A DNA stretch of 64,000 nt, taken from assembly GCF_011326755.1 (NCBI RefSeq), contig NZ_JAAOIE010000001.1, positions 584,344-648,343 of the forward strand. The letters are read 5' to 3'. The number at the start of each line of letters is the position of its first letter. Position 1 is the first letter of the stretch. Below the pieces are notes generated by a model. The model saw only the letters and a list, made by a program, of their open reading frames with translations, had not been told where the DNA came from and did not search any database. The position numbers and the translations under genes are program-made. Source of the DNA: Cochlodiniinecator piscidefendens (GTDB lineage Bacteria; Pseudomonadota; Alphaproteobacteria; Rhodobacterales; Rhodobacteraceae). Below are positions 25,768 through 34,983 of the stretch, piece by piece.

Positions 25768-26556
25768 TTATGCGCTGCGGATAATTTTGGTAAACTGAGA
25801 AAAGATTTGTTCATTTGAACAAATGACTTCACCATCGTTCAGAATATGACCGTCTGCGTGCAGCGGTTCAATCAAACCGCCAGCCTCTTTCACGATAACG
25901 ATACCAGCGGCAACATCCCATGCATTCAGGCGACGTTCCCAGTAACCATCATAACGACCAGCAGCGACATAGGCCATATCAAGCGCCGCAGAGCCCCAGC
26001 GACGGATACCAGCACAAGCCGGTGCCAAACGCGCGATGTCTTGCAATGTTTCAGGTAAATCGGCACGGCCACCAAATGGCACGCCAGTCGCATAAATGGT
26101 TTCGATCATCGAGCGGCGCCCAGAAACTCGCAAACGGCTTTCGTTCATCCAAGCACCGGAACCTTTTTCCGCAACGAACATTTCGTCTTTCGCCGGATCA
26201 AAGATCACACCAGAAACGATTTCGCCTTTGTGTTCAAGCGCGATAGAAACGGCCCAATGTGGCAAACCATGCAAAAAGTTTGTTGTACCATCCAAAGGAT
26301 CTACAATCCAACGGCGTGTTGGATCGGTTCCCTCGATTTCGCCACCCTCTTCGGCAATCCAACCATACGTCGGACGCGCGCCAAGCAATTCTTCTTTCAG
26401 GATTTTTTCTGCCGCGAGATCTGCTTTGCTGACAAAATCACCCGCGCCTTTCATAGACACCTGTAGATTTTCAACTTCGCGAAAGTCCTTCACGAGAGAG
26501 CGGCCAGCAGCACGGGCAGCTTTGATCATGATATTTAGATTTGCAGTGCCTTGCAT
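25768..26556 (-). CDS. suhB: Inositol-1-monophosphatase family protein
   Basis: A 262-residue Mg-dependent phosphatase. Motif A is seen as WIVDPLDGTTNF, motif B as WDVAAG, and the Glu of IAEEGG completes the metal site. Alphaproteobacterial members act on inositol phosphates or related sugar phosphates; SuhB of E. coli also takes part in transcription antitermination. Length is normal. It is a single gene with its own terminator. Confidence 0.9.
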   Translation of the reverse strand: MQGTANLNIMIKAARAAGRSLVKDFREVENLQVSMKGAGDFVSKADLAAEKILKEELLGARPTYGWIAEEGGEIEGTDPTRRWIVDPLDGTTNFLHGLPHWAVSIALEHKGEIVSGVIFDPAKDEMFVAEKGSGAWMNESRLRVSGRRSMIETIYATGVPFGGRADLPETLQDIARLAPACAGIRRWGSAALDMAYVAAGRYDGYWERRLNAWDVAAGIVIVKEAGGLIEPLHADGHILNDGEVICSNEQIFSQFTKIIRSA

Positions 26557-26652
26557 CGGGGCGCTCCTTTGGTCAAGCCGCGCATATACGCGCGTTTTAT
26601 GGTTTTGCCAAGAGCGCGTTCACAGCATCATAGGTGTTATGCATTCTATTTC

Positions 26653-27558
26653 TTACTTTCTCTGCAATTTCAAAGGCAGCGTACGCGCCAAATGCAAAAA
26701 ATGCGCCATGTAAGGCTTTGACGCTTCGACATCACGCACCGCCGCATACAATCGTTTTGTTAAACCGTTCTCGGTCACTGGACGTGTAACATAATCGGAA
26801 TGAAACCGTACATCGCGCACGACCCAATCGGGCAATACGGCCACCCCACGATTTGACGCTACCAACAAAAGGATCACCGCAGTGAGTTCAACTTGGCGTA
26901 CAGACTTGGGTTCAATTTTTGCAGGACCTAACAGTTCGGTAAACACATCCAACCGCATACGTTCCACGGGATAGGTGATCAATGTTTGGTCCCTAAAATC
27001 CTCGGCCTCTACAAATGGTTTTTGGGCCAATGGATGCTGTGCCGCTGCGACAAAAACGGGCTCATAGTCAAAAAGCGGCTTAAAACTGACATCGCTTATT
27101 TCTTCGGGATCAGACGAAACAACAAGATCGACCTCTTCTTTAGCCAACGCCGGCAAGGCATCAAAGGCGAGACCGGGTCGAATATCTACGTCAACGTCCG
27201 GCCATGCTTTTCGAAACGCTTCCAAAACAGGAAACAGCCATTCAAAACAGGCATGGCATTCTATAGCAATATGCAACCGCCCTATCTTCCCATCTTGAAG
27301 CGCGCGAAACTCTTCTTCTGTTTTTTCGATTTCCGGCAGTATTTTTTCGGCCAGCGCTAACAATCGCAATCCAGCTGCAGAAAGGCGCAATGGTTTTGAG
27401 CGTCGCGTAAACAGCTCAACCCCAGCCTGATCTTCCAGCCCTTTGATTTGATGGGATAGCGCTGATTGCGTTATATAAAGCTGCTCTGCTGCACGGGCTA
27501 ATCCGCCTGCTTCATGTATGGCCTTAATCGTTCGCAGATGACGAAACTCAATATGCAT
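26653..27558 (-). CDS. metR: LysR-family regulator of methionine synthesis, MetR
   Basis: A 301-residue LTTR. The winged helix-turn-helix at residues 1-60 (HLRTIKAIHE, then QSALSHQIKGLE) is close to MetR, and the rest is the effector domain, which in MetR binds homocysteine. The ATG at 27558 has GAGG about 10 nt upstream and is preferred over the one at 27573. It is divergent from metF and shares a 92-bp intergenic region with a clear palindrome (27600-27619). Autorepression and activation of metF are the expected behaviour. Confidence 0.88.
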   Translation of the reverse strand: MHIEFRHLRTIKAIHEAGGLARAAEQLYITQSALSHQIKGLEDQAGVELFTRRSKPLRLSAAGLRLLALAEKILPEIEKTEEEFRALQDGKIGRLHIAIECHACFEWLFPVLEAFRKAWPDVDVDIRPGLAFDALPALAKEEVDLVVSSDPEEISDVSFKPLFDYEPVFVAAAQHPLAQKPFVEAEDFRDQTLITYPVERMRLDVFTELLGPAKIEPKSVRQVELTAVILLLVASNRGVAVLPDWVVRDVRFHSDYVTRPVTENGLTKRLYAAVRDVEASKPYMAHFLHLARTLPLKLQRK

Positions 27559-27599
27559 ATTAGTCAGCCTCATATTTATCTTGAATATTATGAATTTGC

Positions 27600-27619
27600 C
27601 TCACATTACTCAATGTGAG
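27600..27619. promoter_or_regulatory. Palindromic operator between metR and metF
   Basis: ctcacatt (27600-27607) - actc - aatgtgag (27612-27619), perfect 8-bp arms with a 4-bp spacer, in the metR-metF intergenic region. The form fits a LysR-type box (T-N11-A). It does not match the enterobacterial MetR consensus TGAA-N5-TTCA. Confidence 0.65.
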
Positions 27620-27650
27620 ACACCTTAGGCAACCCAATGAGGACCAGAAT

Positions 27651-28517
27651 ATGACCACGCCTAACGTCTCTTTTGAATTTTTTCCGCCGCAGTCTCTCAA
27701 TGCATCCTTTCGACTTTGGGAGACTGTGCAATCGCTTGCGCCACTCGCCCCTGAATTCGTGTCAGTCACCTACGGCGCTGGGGGAACAACCCGTAAACTG
27801 ACCCACGACGCCGTAAAAACAATAAGTGATAATACTGATTTAAAAGTTGCCGCTCACCTAACTTGCGTCGACGCAACGCGGGCGGAAACGCTTAGCATTG
27901 CGCGAGATTACGCAAACATTGGTATAAAGCACATTGTTGCCTTGCGCGGTGACGCCCCCAAAGAATCAAAACGGTTTGTCCCTCACCCGGATGGATTTGC
28001 AGATTGCTGCGCCTTGATCGAAGGACTGTCCAGTGTTGCTGATTTCAACATCAAAGTCGGCGCATATCCTGAATCACATCCGGATGCAGAAAACAGCCGT
28101 CAAAATGTGGAATGGCTCAAGCGGAAAATCGACGCTGGGGCCTCAACCGCAATTACCCAGTTCTTCTTTGATCCCGAGGTCTTTTTCCGTTTTCGCGACG
28201 ATTGTGCCAAAGCTGGGATAAACGCTCCTATTATTCCGGGTATTCTTCCAATTGAAAATTGGGCGGGGGTGCAAAAATTCGCGGCAAGATGCGGTGCAAC
28301 TTTACCCTCTTGGCTCATTGATGCGTTCACTAAAGCCACCCGAGATGGTCACGAAGATCTATTGGCAACGGCCATTGCCGCCGAGCTTTGCTCCGATTTG
28401 ATGGATGGGGGCGTAGAAGATTTGCATTTTTACACGTTAAATCGCCCGACCTTGACGCGTGACGTCTGCCGCGCCATCGGAGTAGAACCCAACGTCACAA
28501 TTGAAATGGTTGCTTAA
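27651..28517 (+). CDS. metF: Methylenetetrahydrofolate reductase
   Basis: A 288-residue flavoenzyme that makes 5-methyl-THF for methionine synthesis. It begins with the typical VSFEFFPPQ; VTYGAGG, HLTC and ITQFFFD are all family blocks. The ATG at 27651 has GAGGA about 8 nt upstream; an upstream start is rejected. Its regulation by the divergent MetR is expected. No metH is in the window. Confidence 0.95.
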   Translation: MTTPNVSFEFFPPQSLNASFRLWETVQSLAPLAPEFVSVTYGAGGTTRKLTHDAVKTISDNTDLKVAAHLTCVDATRAETLSIARDYANIGIKHIVALRGDAPKESKRFVPHPDGFADCCALIEGLSSVADFNIKVGAYPESHPDAENSRQNVEWLKRKIDAGASTAITQFFFDPEVFFRFRDDCAKAGINAPIIPGILPIENWAGVQKFAARCGATLPSWLIDAFTKATRDGHEDLLATAIAAELCSDLMDGGVEDLHFYTLNRPTLTRDVCRAIGVEPNVTIEMVA

Positions 28518-28572
28518 AGACTTGCTCGCCCTCTTCACCCCAGCCATTTTGACTTTAGGTTAAGGGGGCACA

Positions 28573-29061
28573 ATGTCTGAAATGTTTACCGCAAAATCGC
28601 CGAATGATATTCCATCGCAAGAGCAGCTATTGTCGATGTCTGGACTAGAGTTCATGCAAGGCATAATGGCGGGCACCATTCCGCGCCCACCGATTTCAGA
28701 TGGGCTCAACTACACCCTACATTCTGTTGAAGACGGGTCTGTTGTGTTTCGCGGCATCCCGGAATTTGAGCATTGTAATCCAATGGGATCAGTTCATGGG
28801 GGGTGGTACGGCACGTTGCTTGACAGCTGTATGGCCTGCGCCGTGATGACAAAAGTTCCGCGCGGGTCAGTTTACACGACCTTAGAATACAAAATTAACA
28901 TCAACCGCCCTATTCCACTTGGCACTGAAATCGAAGCTATTGGAAAAATCCAGCACGCCGGCCGATCAACCGGGATCGCGAATGGTGAAATCAGAGGCGT
29001 CGAGGATGGCCGCCTTTATGCCACGGGCTCCACAACATGTATCATCATGAAGCTTAAGTAG
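28573..29061 (+). CDS. PaaI-type hotdog-fold thioesterase
   Basis: A 162-residue protein with one hotdog domain (about 45-160). The family motif is present as GSVHGGWYGTLLD, with the catalytic acidic and His environment of PaaI/YdiI-like thioesterases, which hydrolyse acyl-CoA or aromatic acyl-CoA. The first 45 residues are an extension of unknown role. It is 55 bp downstream of metF on the same strand and ends 3 bp from the convergent DUF2235 gene. The substrate is not assignable. Confidence 0.85.
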   Translation: MSEMFTAKSPNDIPSQEQLLSMSGLEFMQGIMAGTIPRPPISDGLNYTLHSVEDGSVVFRGIPEFEHCNPMGSVHGGWYGTLLDSCMACAVMTKVPRGSVYTTLEYKININRPIPLGTEIEAIGKIQHAGRSTGIANGEIRGVEDGRLYATGSTTCIIMKLK

Positions 29062-29064
29062 ATC

Positions 29065-30150
29065 CTATAACAGACTGCCGGATGGCGGCACTTGTGGCGT
29101 TTGTTTTTGCTGTATGCGAGCACGGGTTTTATGCCCTTGTGCAGAAGGATGTATTTGCTCTGACGGATCACGCCCAATCAGGCGCCGTCTGCGGAACAGA
29201 AACAGTTTCCCCCAATTCTTCAATGTGCCTACGGATGGGGCCTTTGCATCTGTTGGAAACTGCGCGCGCCAGTTTTCAGGGAGCTGAAGCCCCAACTGCT
29301 CAGCGCGGCCAAGCATCCAGACCAACGGAATATTGGACAATGGCCGGCTTTCTTTGTGACTGCCGACTTGTCCGCCAACATCACCATGTGCGCCGCGAAA
29401 CCACATCTGCACCATATCGCCGCGCCACTTCCCTGGGCAATCCCACAACACGGGCTGAAAGGCCAGGCGCGTTTCATCCATAGCAAGCGCATGGTAGCCA
29501 TGGCGAATATTGTTCCCTAAATGGTGGTTATGAAACGCATGACGGTTCCCAGTAAACAACCATAGAAACGGTAACCTTATACCAAGCGCCTTTACAGTAT
29601 CCCACACGCCGACCATTTCAATCTCAACGTGATCGTGGCAGTGCAATTTGCGAAATGCAGTAGCAGCTTTGCTATCGGGGGCACATTCATAATGCCGATA
29701 AGCCTGCGTGATATTGCGCTCGGTCGCGTGGGATTGCTTCAATAACCCAACACGGTCAATAACCCCGGCCAGAGAACGTACGGCATATGCTCCACGCGAA
29801 TACCCAATCAGAAAGATACGATCCCCCGGTTGATAACGCGAGGCAATAAACCCATAGGCCCGTCGTATTTGCCGATTGATACCAACGCCACGCACCACGT
29901 CCATCGTATGACGCCAATGTTGCCATTGAATGCCGGCCTCATACATCAACGATAAATCAGATGCAGGCGCACGTTCCGATAACAACTTATACGCAAGGCC
30001 AGCGTTGGTTTCGCACCCTTCATTCAACGACGATAATGTACCATCCAGAATGACCACGTGGTCCACAGGCCCGCGACGCACCCCAGCAACAGGTTGCACC
30101 GCCCCCCGAGAAAGGCCCAGCCATTTTCCTATGCGTTTAAGAGTGCGCAC
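29065..30150 (-). CDS. DUF2235 alpha/beta-hydrolase-like protein
   Basis: A 361-residue protein of the DUF2235 (T6SS phospholipase Tle1-like) group. The nucleophile elbow is GYSRGA (about residue 117), preceded by DRIFLIGYS; later WDTVKALG and RGAHGDVGG contain the acidic and His residues of the putative triad. The start is a GTG at 30150 with GGAGG 3 nt away, which overlaps the end of the upstream molybdenum hydroxylase gene by 14 nt, so the two are likely coupled. The C-terminal 30 residues are Arg- and Gln-rich and look unstructured. There are no T6SS genes nearby, so a housekeeping lipase role is as likely as an effector role. Confidence 0.82.
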   Translation of the reverse strand: MRTLKRIGKWLGLSRGAVQPVAGVRRGPVDHVVILDGTLSSLNEGCETNAGLAYKLLSERAPASDLSLMYEAGIQWQHWRHTMDVVRGVGINRQIRRAYGFIASRYQPGDRIFLIGYSRGAYAVRSLAGVIDRVGLLKQSHATERNITQAYRHYECAPDSKAATAFRKLHCHDHVEIEMVGVWDTVKALGIRLPFLWLFTGNRHAFHNHHLGNNIRHGYHALAMDETRLAFQPVLWDCPGKWRGDMVQMWFRGAHGDVGGQVGSHKESRPLSNIPLVWMLGRAEQLGLQLPENWRAQFPTDAKAPSVGTLKNWGKLFLFRRRRLIGRDPSEQIHPSAQGHKTRARIQQKQTPQVPPSGSLL

Positions 30151-32449
30151 GCGCCTCCTCCATTAATTCCCAAATCCGGTGCGGCGTATAAGGCATTTCG
30201 GCCTCACGAATGCCCAGTTCAGCCAATGCATCATGAACAGCATTTGCCAAAGCGGCCATCGCACCAACTGTGCCAGCCTCCCCGCATCCTTTCATCCCCA
30301 GCGCATTGGCGGTGGACGGAACAGGTTCAACATCAAAACCAATCATAGGCAGATCATCGGCCCTTGGCATCGCATAGTCCATAAACGTTGCCGTGAGCAA
30401 TTGCCCATCCGGGTCGTGAACAACACGCTCCATCATGGCCTGACCAACACCCTGTGCGATACCGCCGTGAACCTGTCCTGCAACCAGCATTGGGTTGATC
30501 ATATTGCCAAAATCGTCAACAACAGTATAACGATCAAGGTTCATTTGCCCAGTTTCACGATCAATCACAATTTCCGCAACATGCGCCCCGTTTGGATAGG
30601 ATCGCGCCGGTAAAGTTGCGCGTGCCTCATGCCTAAGCAGATCATCCAAGCCCATATCACGTGCCCAGTCTGCCACATCTAATAAAGTCGGCGTTTGGTT
30701 CGAAAGGTCAGAGCGAAACACCTGATGGTCAAAATGCACGCTTTCAGGCGGAACATCCAAGACCTCTGCCACAAAGGGAACCATCGACGTCACCATGACA
30801 TCCACCGTTGCCAAAATTGCATTATTCTGGACAGTAACCGATCGCGAACCTCCTGTTCCGCCGCCTTGAGCGATTTTATCACTGTCGCCCTGCACCACAT
30901 GGATCAGCTCAGGCGGGATACCTGATTGATCAGACAAAAACTGAGCATAAACAGTTTCGTGTCCTTGCCCACCAGACTGGGTTCCCACTAAAATAGAGGC
31001 GGTCCCATCACCGTTAAACTCAACCTTTGCACTTTCGCTGGGGTCACCCAAGATGCTTTCGATATAGTAACACAGCCCAAGTCCACGCAGCTTCCCGGCT
31101 GCAATGTCCCGCTTTTTACGGTCCGCGAACCCAGCAATATCCGCATCCCTTATCACATGGTCTAAAACGCGTTCAAAATCACCAACATCGTAAATTTCAC
31201 CCGTAGTTGTTCTGTAGGGAAACTGTTCGGGTTTTATGAAGTTTTTGCGGCGCAGTTCCCATGGATCAACTCCCAATTCGCGCGCGGCGTGGTCCATGGT
31301 ACGCTCTAACGCGAATATTGCCTCTGGGCGCCCTGCCCCTCGATAGGCATCAACGGGCGTTGTACTCGTGTACACACCTGTCACCTCAAGCCAAGACAAT
31401 TGAACATCATAAGTTCCCATCAAAACCTTAGAAAACAGGTCTGTCTGAATGGGTTGGCCAAATTGCGAATTATATGCTCCAAGGTTACACGTTGTATTCA
31501 CCCGATACGCCGTGATCTTATGATTTTCATCAAACGCCAATTCACAAAGAGACGTCAAATCACGCCCGTGATTATCCGTTAGCATCGCCTCGGTGCGTTC
31601 GGACACCCAGCGTACGGGATGTTTCAAAATCTTAGCAGCAGCGGCGACAGCGACATATTCGGGGTATCGCATCGCTTTCATTCCAAACCCACCGCCTATG
31701 TCTGGATTGGTTACGCGCACGTTATCCTCAGACAATCCAAAGGCTTTGATCAAATCGGCCTTAAGCCCCCATACGCCCTGCCCTGTAAATGCCAGATGCA
31801 GCCGCGTGCCGTCCCATTCTGAATAGCATCCACGTGGCTCCATCGAATTAACGATGACACGACTATCCATCACCTGCAAAGAAACACGGTGTACCGCTGT
31901 GTCAAAAGCAGCTTGCGTGGCGTCTTGTTGCCCCATCCCCCAGTGAAACGCCCGATTTTCTGGAGCTTCTTCATGCAGAACTTCGCCACCAGTGTTCAAA
32001 TCGACATGCGCAGGAAGATCTTCATATTCAAATTCGATAACTTCGGCAGCATCCCGCGCCTGATCTAGCGTCTCAGCCACAATAACTGCGATGGCCTCTC
32101 CAACGAACCGAACACGCCCTTCGGCCAGTGACGGCCGCCGAGGCCCAGCGCCAAGACTACCATCTAAATTCTTCACCTGAGAGCCAGCCAATCCAATATC
32201 CACACCACTTGCAGTCAGATCATCGGCTGAAGCCACCAAATGCACCCCCGGCATGTCCCGCGCATCCGACAAATCCAGCAGAGAAATATGAGCGTGTCCA
32301 ACGGGAGAGCGGAAAAAATAAGCATATAGCGCCGTATCAGGAGCAACATCATCAATATACCCGCCGGTTCCACGTAAAAACCGCTGATCTTCAACCCGTT
32401 TGACTGGCTGGCTTTTCCCGAATTTTTCCAAAATTATCTCCGCTCGCAT
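30137..32449 (-). CDS. Xanthine dehydrogenase/CO dehydrogenase family molybdopterin-binding subunit (form II CoxL-like)
   Basis: A 770-residue catalytic large subunit of the molybdenum hydroxylase family. The active-site loop reads AYRGAGR, the form II type, not the AYRCSFR loop of true aerobic CO dehydrogenase, so CO is probably not the substrate. GGGFGMK and the C-terminal KGCGEAGT with the catalytic Glu are present. The FAD (medium) and 2Fe-2S (small) subunit genes that normally accompany it are missing from both sides, making it an orphan here. The start is placed at the ATG 32449, where the family N-terminus begins; its ribosome-binding site is weak. DUF2235 follows with a 14-nt overlap. 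Confidence 0.88.
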   Translation of the reverse strand: MRAEIILEKFGKSQPVKRVEDQRFLRGTGGYIDDVAPDTALYAYFFRSPVGHAHISLLDLSDARDMPGVHLVASADDLTASGVDIGLAGSQVKNLDGSLGAGPRRPSLAEGRVRFVGEAIAVIVAETLDQARDAAEVIEFEYEDLPAHVDLNTGGEVLHEEAPENRAFHWGMGQQDATQAAFDTAVHRVSLQVMDSRVIVNSMEPRGCYSEWDGTRLHLAFTGQGVWGLKADLIKAFGLSEDNVRVTNPDIGGGFGMKAMRYPEYVAVAAAAKILKHPVRWVSERTEAMLTDNHGRDLTSLCELAFDENHKITAYRVNTTCNLGAYNSQFGQPIQTDLFSKVLMGTYDVQLSWLEVTGVYTSTTPVDAYRGAGRPEAIFALERTMDHAARELGVDPWELRRKNFIKPEQFPYRTTTGEIYDVGDFERVLDHVIRDADIAGFADRKKRDIAAGKLRGLGLCYYIESILGDPSESAKVEFNGDGTASILVGTQSGGQGHETVYAQFLSDQSGIPPELIHVVQGDSDKIAQGGGTGGSRSVTVQNNAILATVDVMVTSMVPFVAEVLDVPPESVHFDHQVFRSDLSNQTPTLLDVADWARDMGLDDLLRHEARATLPARSYPNGAHVAEIVIDRETGQMNLDRYTVVDDFGNMINPMLVAGQVHGGIAQGVGQAMMERVVHDPDGQLLTATFMDYAMPRADDLPMIGFDVEPVPSTANALGMKGCGEAGTVGAMAALANAVHDALAELGIREAEMPYTPHRIWELMEEARAHS

Positions 32450-32672
32450 TTTACGGCAGATTAACAACCTACACGCAACTGTCCAGCAATGAACGAGCGT
32501 CAAAATTCAAGAAAATGATGCGACTGAAAAGCGATATACGAAAATAATACAAAATTTAACTTATTATATTTCAACGTCTTAAAATAAAATGAAAATTCGC
32601 AAGGATTAAAACACACTCTCGAACCGTTTCTTTACCATCGCATACATAACTGCGACCAACAGGAGATAAACG

Positions 32673-33065
32673 ATGACATTTTTCAAATTTACCCCTCTCG
32701 CGTTAAGCTTAGCTCTAAGTGCAAGTGCGGCGTTAGCTGCAGGTCACATGGTTGGCGGCGTCAAAGAGATGAATACCCCTGCAGGGACCGTGCTCGCGAA
32801 CGCGGATGGCATGACACTTTATACATTTGACAATGACACTACAGGACAATCCAACTGCAACGGGGGCTGTGCTACAAACTGGCCGCCATTGATGGCCGAA
32901 GATGGGGCACATGATCACGAAGCCTTCACAGTTATCACGCGCGACGACGGTACACACCAATGGGCCTACAATGGCGAAGCCTTATACCTGTGGGTCGGTG
33001 ACACAAACCCTGGCGATATCAGCGGAGACGGTGTCAACGGCGTATGGCATATTGCCCAACCATAA
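32673..33065 (+). CDS. Exported COG4315 secreted-repeat protein
   Basis: A 130-residue precursor with a Sec signal peptide (about 1-23, ending ALAA) and two copies of the secreted repeat: GMTLYTFDND and EALYLWVGDTNPGD, with one Cys pair in SNCNGGCATNWPP. The function of this family is not established. It is preceded by a 220-bp, very AT-rich gap and followed by a strong hairpin and then by an ECF sigma factor gene, a frequent neighbour of such proteins. Control by that sigma factor is plausible. Confidence 0.87.
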   Translation: MTFFKFTPLALSLALSASAALAAGHMVGGVKEMNTPAGTVLANADGMTLYTFDNDTTGQSNCNGGCATNWPPLMAEDGAHDHEAFTVITRDDGTHQWAYNGEALYLWVGDTNPGDISGDGVNGVWHIAQP

Positions 33066-33079
33066 GTTTTAAGGCAACC

Positions 33080-33112
33080 TGCGCCGGGATTATCCCGGCG
33101 CAAATGGATTTT
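33080..33112 (+). terminator. Hairpin with T run between the secreted protein and the ECF sigma gene
   Basis: A perfect 10-bp stem tgcgccggga (33080-33089)/tcccggcgca (33093-33102) is followed after 6 nt by TTTTTT, directly before the sigma factor start at 33115. It can end most transcripts and leave low read-through into the sigma gene. Confidence 0.65.
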
Positions 33113-33114
33113 TT

Positions 33115-33615
33115 ATGGACCCCTATCAGCAAGAGCTACAGGATTGCCTGCCAGATCTCTGGCGCTATGCCTGTGCGCTGTGCCGTGATCCCGATATCGC
33201 TGATGATCTTGTTCAGGATTGCGCCGAGCGCGCGCTTAATAAAAGAGCGCTCTGGCGACCGACCGGTCCTTTGAAGCCGTGGTTGATAAAGATGCTTCTC
33301 AATTTACACCGATCAGAACGCAGAACCTATATTCGCCGCAGCAAACTAGTTCCCGTCGTTCAGGTACCTGATGATGCTCCAGACATTGACAGATTAAGCC
33401 CAGCGCTGGACCTTAATGATACAGCGCGTGCGATGTCATTGCTCCCGTCAGAACAACGCGAGGCATTGCTGACGGTTGTGGTTGGCGGCTTATCTTATAA
33501 AGATGCCGCAAAAGCGTTGAACATACCCATTGGTACGCTCATGTCACGCCTAGGCCGCGCACGTGCGTCCCTCCGCACCTCATTAGAACACTCCGCAAAG
33601 GAAGACACCGCATGA
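33115..33615 (+). CDS. ECF-type RNA polymerase sigma factor
   Basis: A 166-residue sigma-70 family factor with region 2 (about 10-75, DIADDLVQDCAERAL, the usual core-binding block) and region 4 (about 105-155, LPSEQREALLTVVV, then SYKDAAKALNIPIGT as the HTH). Its stop codon overlaps the ATG of the next gene by 4 nt, and that gene encodes a membrane anti-sigma factor. The set is probably autoregulated and responds to an envelope or oxidative signal; the signal is unknown. Confidence 0.9.
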   Translation: MDPYQQELQDCLPDLWRYACALCRDPDIADDLVQDCAERALNKRALWRPTGPLKPWLIKMLLNLHRSERRTYIRRSKLVPVVQVPDDAPDIDRLSPALDLNDTARAMSLLPSEQREALLTVVVGGLSYKDAAKALNIPIGTLMSRLGRARASLRTSLEHSAKEDTA

Positions 33616-34343
33616 ATATCACCGACGATATATTGCACGCCTTCGTGGATGGGCAACTTAACCCTAAGGAGAGTGAGCAAGTAGAGGCATACCTGAACGC
33701 CAACCCAGACAAAGCGCAAGAGATTGCAGATTGGCAGTTACAAAACGAAGCAATTAACGCGCTTTACCCAGCGCCCGAAGCGATTGCCCCGCTTCCTTTA
33801 GCAGCCAATCGTAACCGCGCGCCCTTTGGTGCGATTGCGGCATCCGTTGCCGCGTTGGCAGTTGGGTTAGGTATTGGATGGTTCAGTCGCGGCTCCTTAG
33901 AACGCGATAACACGATCACAGCAGAACTCATCGGAGACGCAATAACAGCACATGCTGTTTACGCAGCTGACCCGCACCGCCCCGTTGAAATCGGTGCAAG
34001 TGAAGAAGAGCTCCTGTTACGTTGGTTATCTAATCGTGTTGGCCGCCCCTTGACCGCGCCTAACCTCAGTGACCAAGGATACCAACTGGTCGGAGGACGG
34101 CTCTTATCTGTTTCAGAAGGGCCAGCCGCTCAGTTTATGTATGAAAACGATGACGGTGTGCGCGTCACACTCTTTGCAATACGCGCTGAGACAAGCACCC
34201 TAGCCTCATTCACCTACCAAGAGACCGATGAGGGCAACGGCTTTTATTGGGAGGATGAAACACTACGCTATGCAATCGTTGGTGACATTTCTCGTGATAC
34301 GCTTAACGCACTTGCTGTTCAGGTCTATGATCAACTGTCCTAA
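33612..34343 (+). CDS. Membrane-bound anti-sigma factor
   Basis: A 243-residue protein. The N-terminal cytoplasmic part (about 1-70) begins DDILHAFVDGQLNP, the classic anti-sigma opening, but lacks the His-x3-Cys-x2-Cys zinc motif of ZAS-type factors. One membrane helix (about 75-93) leads to a periplasmic domain of about 150 residues (GYQLVGGRLL, then FMYENDDG) as in RsiW-like or NrsF-like partners. The ATGA overlap with the ECF sigma gene shows that they work as a pair. Confidence 0.86.
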   Translation: MNITDDILHAFVDGQLNPKESEQVEAYLNANPDKAQEIADWQLQNEAINALYPAPEAIAPLPLAANRNRAPFGAIAASVAALAVGLGIGWFSRGSLERDNTITAELIGDAITAHAVYAADPHRPVEIGASEEELLLRWLSNRVGRPLTAPNLSDQGYQLVGGRLLSVSEGPAAQFMYENDDGVRVTLFAIRAETSTLASFTYQETDEGNGFYWEDETLRYAIVGDISRDTLNALAVQVYDQLS

Positions 34344-34798
34344 TTAGCTGCACTCTTACTAACCAGCCCAGCACGTAAAGCTCCTAGCAATGCGGAACGT
34401 GAAAGTGGTTCTCGCACACACGCATCACTAATCGAATTTGGACGGGCCTCAAAACTCCGGCAAAAGAAATGCTGTGACGATAAAACCACCGCTAAACCAG
34501 GAGCCATTGATCGGATACTGATACAAGTCTCCACCAAATTGGTCCCAGCGGGAAGAACATCAAGATTGATAACAACTCCCCCCCAATGGTCCGGTTGATC
34601 CATAACCATGTTTTGAACATCATTCAGGGTATCAACTTGCTTAAAGTCTGTTGTGCATTCCGATAACCAAGATATCTGCCGTTCAAACACCCCACTCTGC
34701 GGCGTAACGCTTATTAGGCCCCGTCCCTTCAACAGTTCCCAAATCTCAGCAGCGCTAACCTCAATCGTCTTATACCGTTCAGTGCGTATCGCATTCAT
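34340..34798 (-). CDS. Protein of unknown function, possibly a degenerate receiver-like domain
   Basis: A 152-residue soluble protein. Residues about 60-145 have the alternation expected of a receiver fold: GGVVINLDVLP, then LAVVLSSQ, and CVREPLSRSALLGAL where a receiver would have its Lys-Pro and last helix. A full acidic pocket and the Lys are not seen, so if it is a receiver it is degenerate. The gene overlaps the 3' end of the anti-sigma gene by 4 nt on the opposite strand. The family is not recognised with confidence. Confidence 0.6.
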   Translation of the reverse strand: MNAIRTERYKTIEVSAAEIWELLKGRGLISVTPQSGVFERQISWLSECTTDFKQVDTLNDVQNMVMDQPDHWGGVVINLDVLPAGTNLVETCISIRSMAPGLAVVLSSQHFFCRSFEARPNSISDACVREPLSRSALLGALRAGLVSKSAAN

Positions 34799-34983
34799 CC
34801 CCGAGACCCCTTACTTAATACCCATAAGGGTACTGTACGCCTTCATCGCTGATGGCGCGAAAGGGCATCAGGTCAGGCGCACTATCCTTTGGTATAGGAT
34901 CAACCCGCCACGCCCCCGTTGCCCTTTGCCCCTACATTCGCTAAGGCAGGCAGCAACCCTATTTCAAAGACGGACGAGACCCG

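Noticed and set aside
30137-32449. Aerobic carbon monoxide dehydrogenase large subunit
   Set aside because: The active-site loop is of the form II type (AYRGAGR) and not the Cys-containing loop of true CoxL, and the partner subunits are absent.
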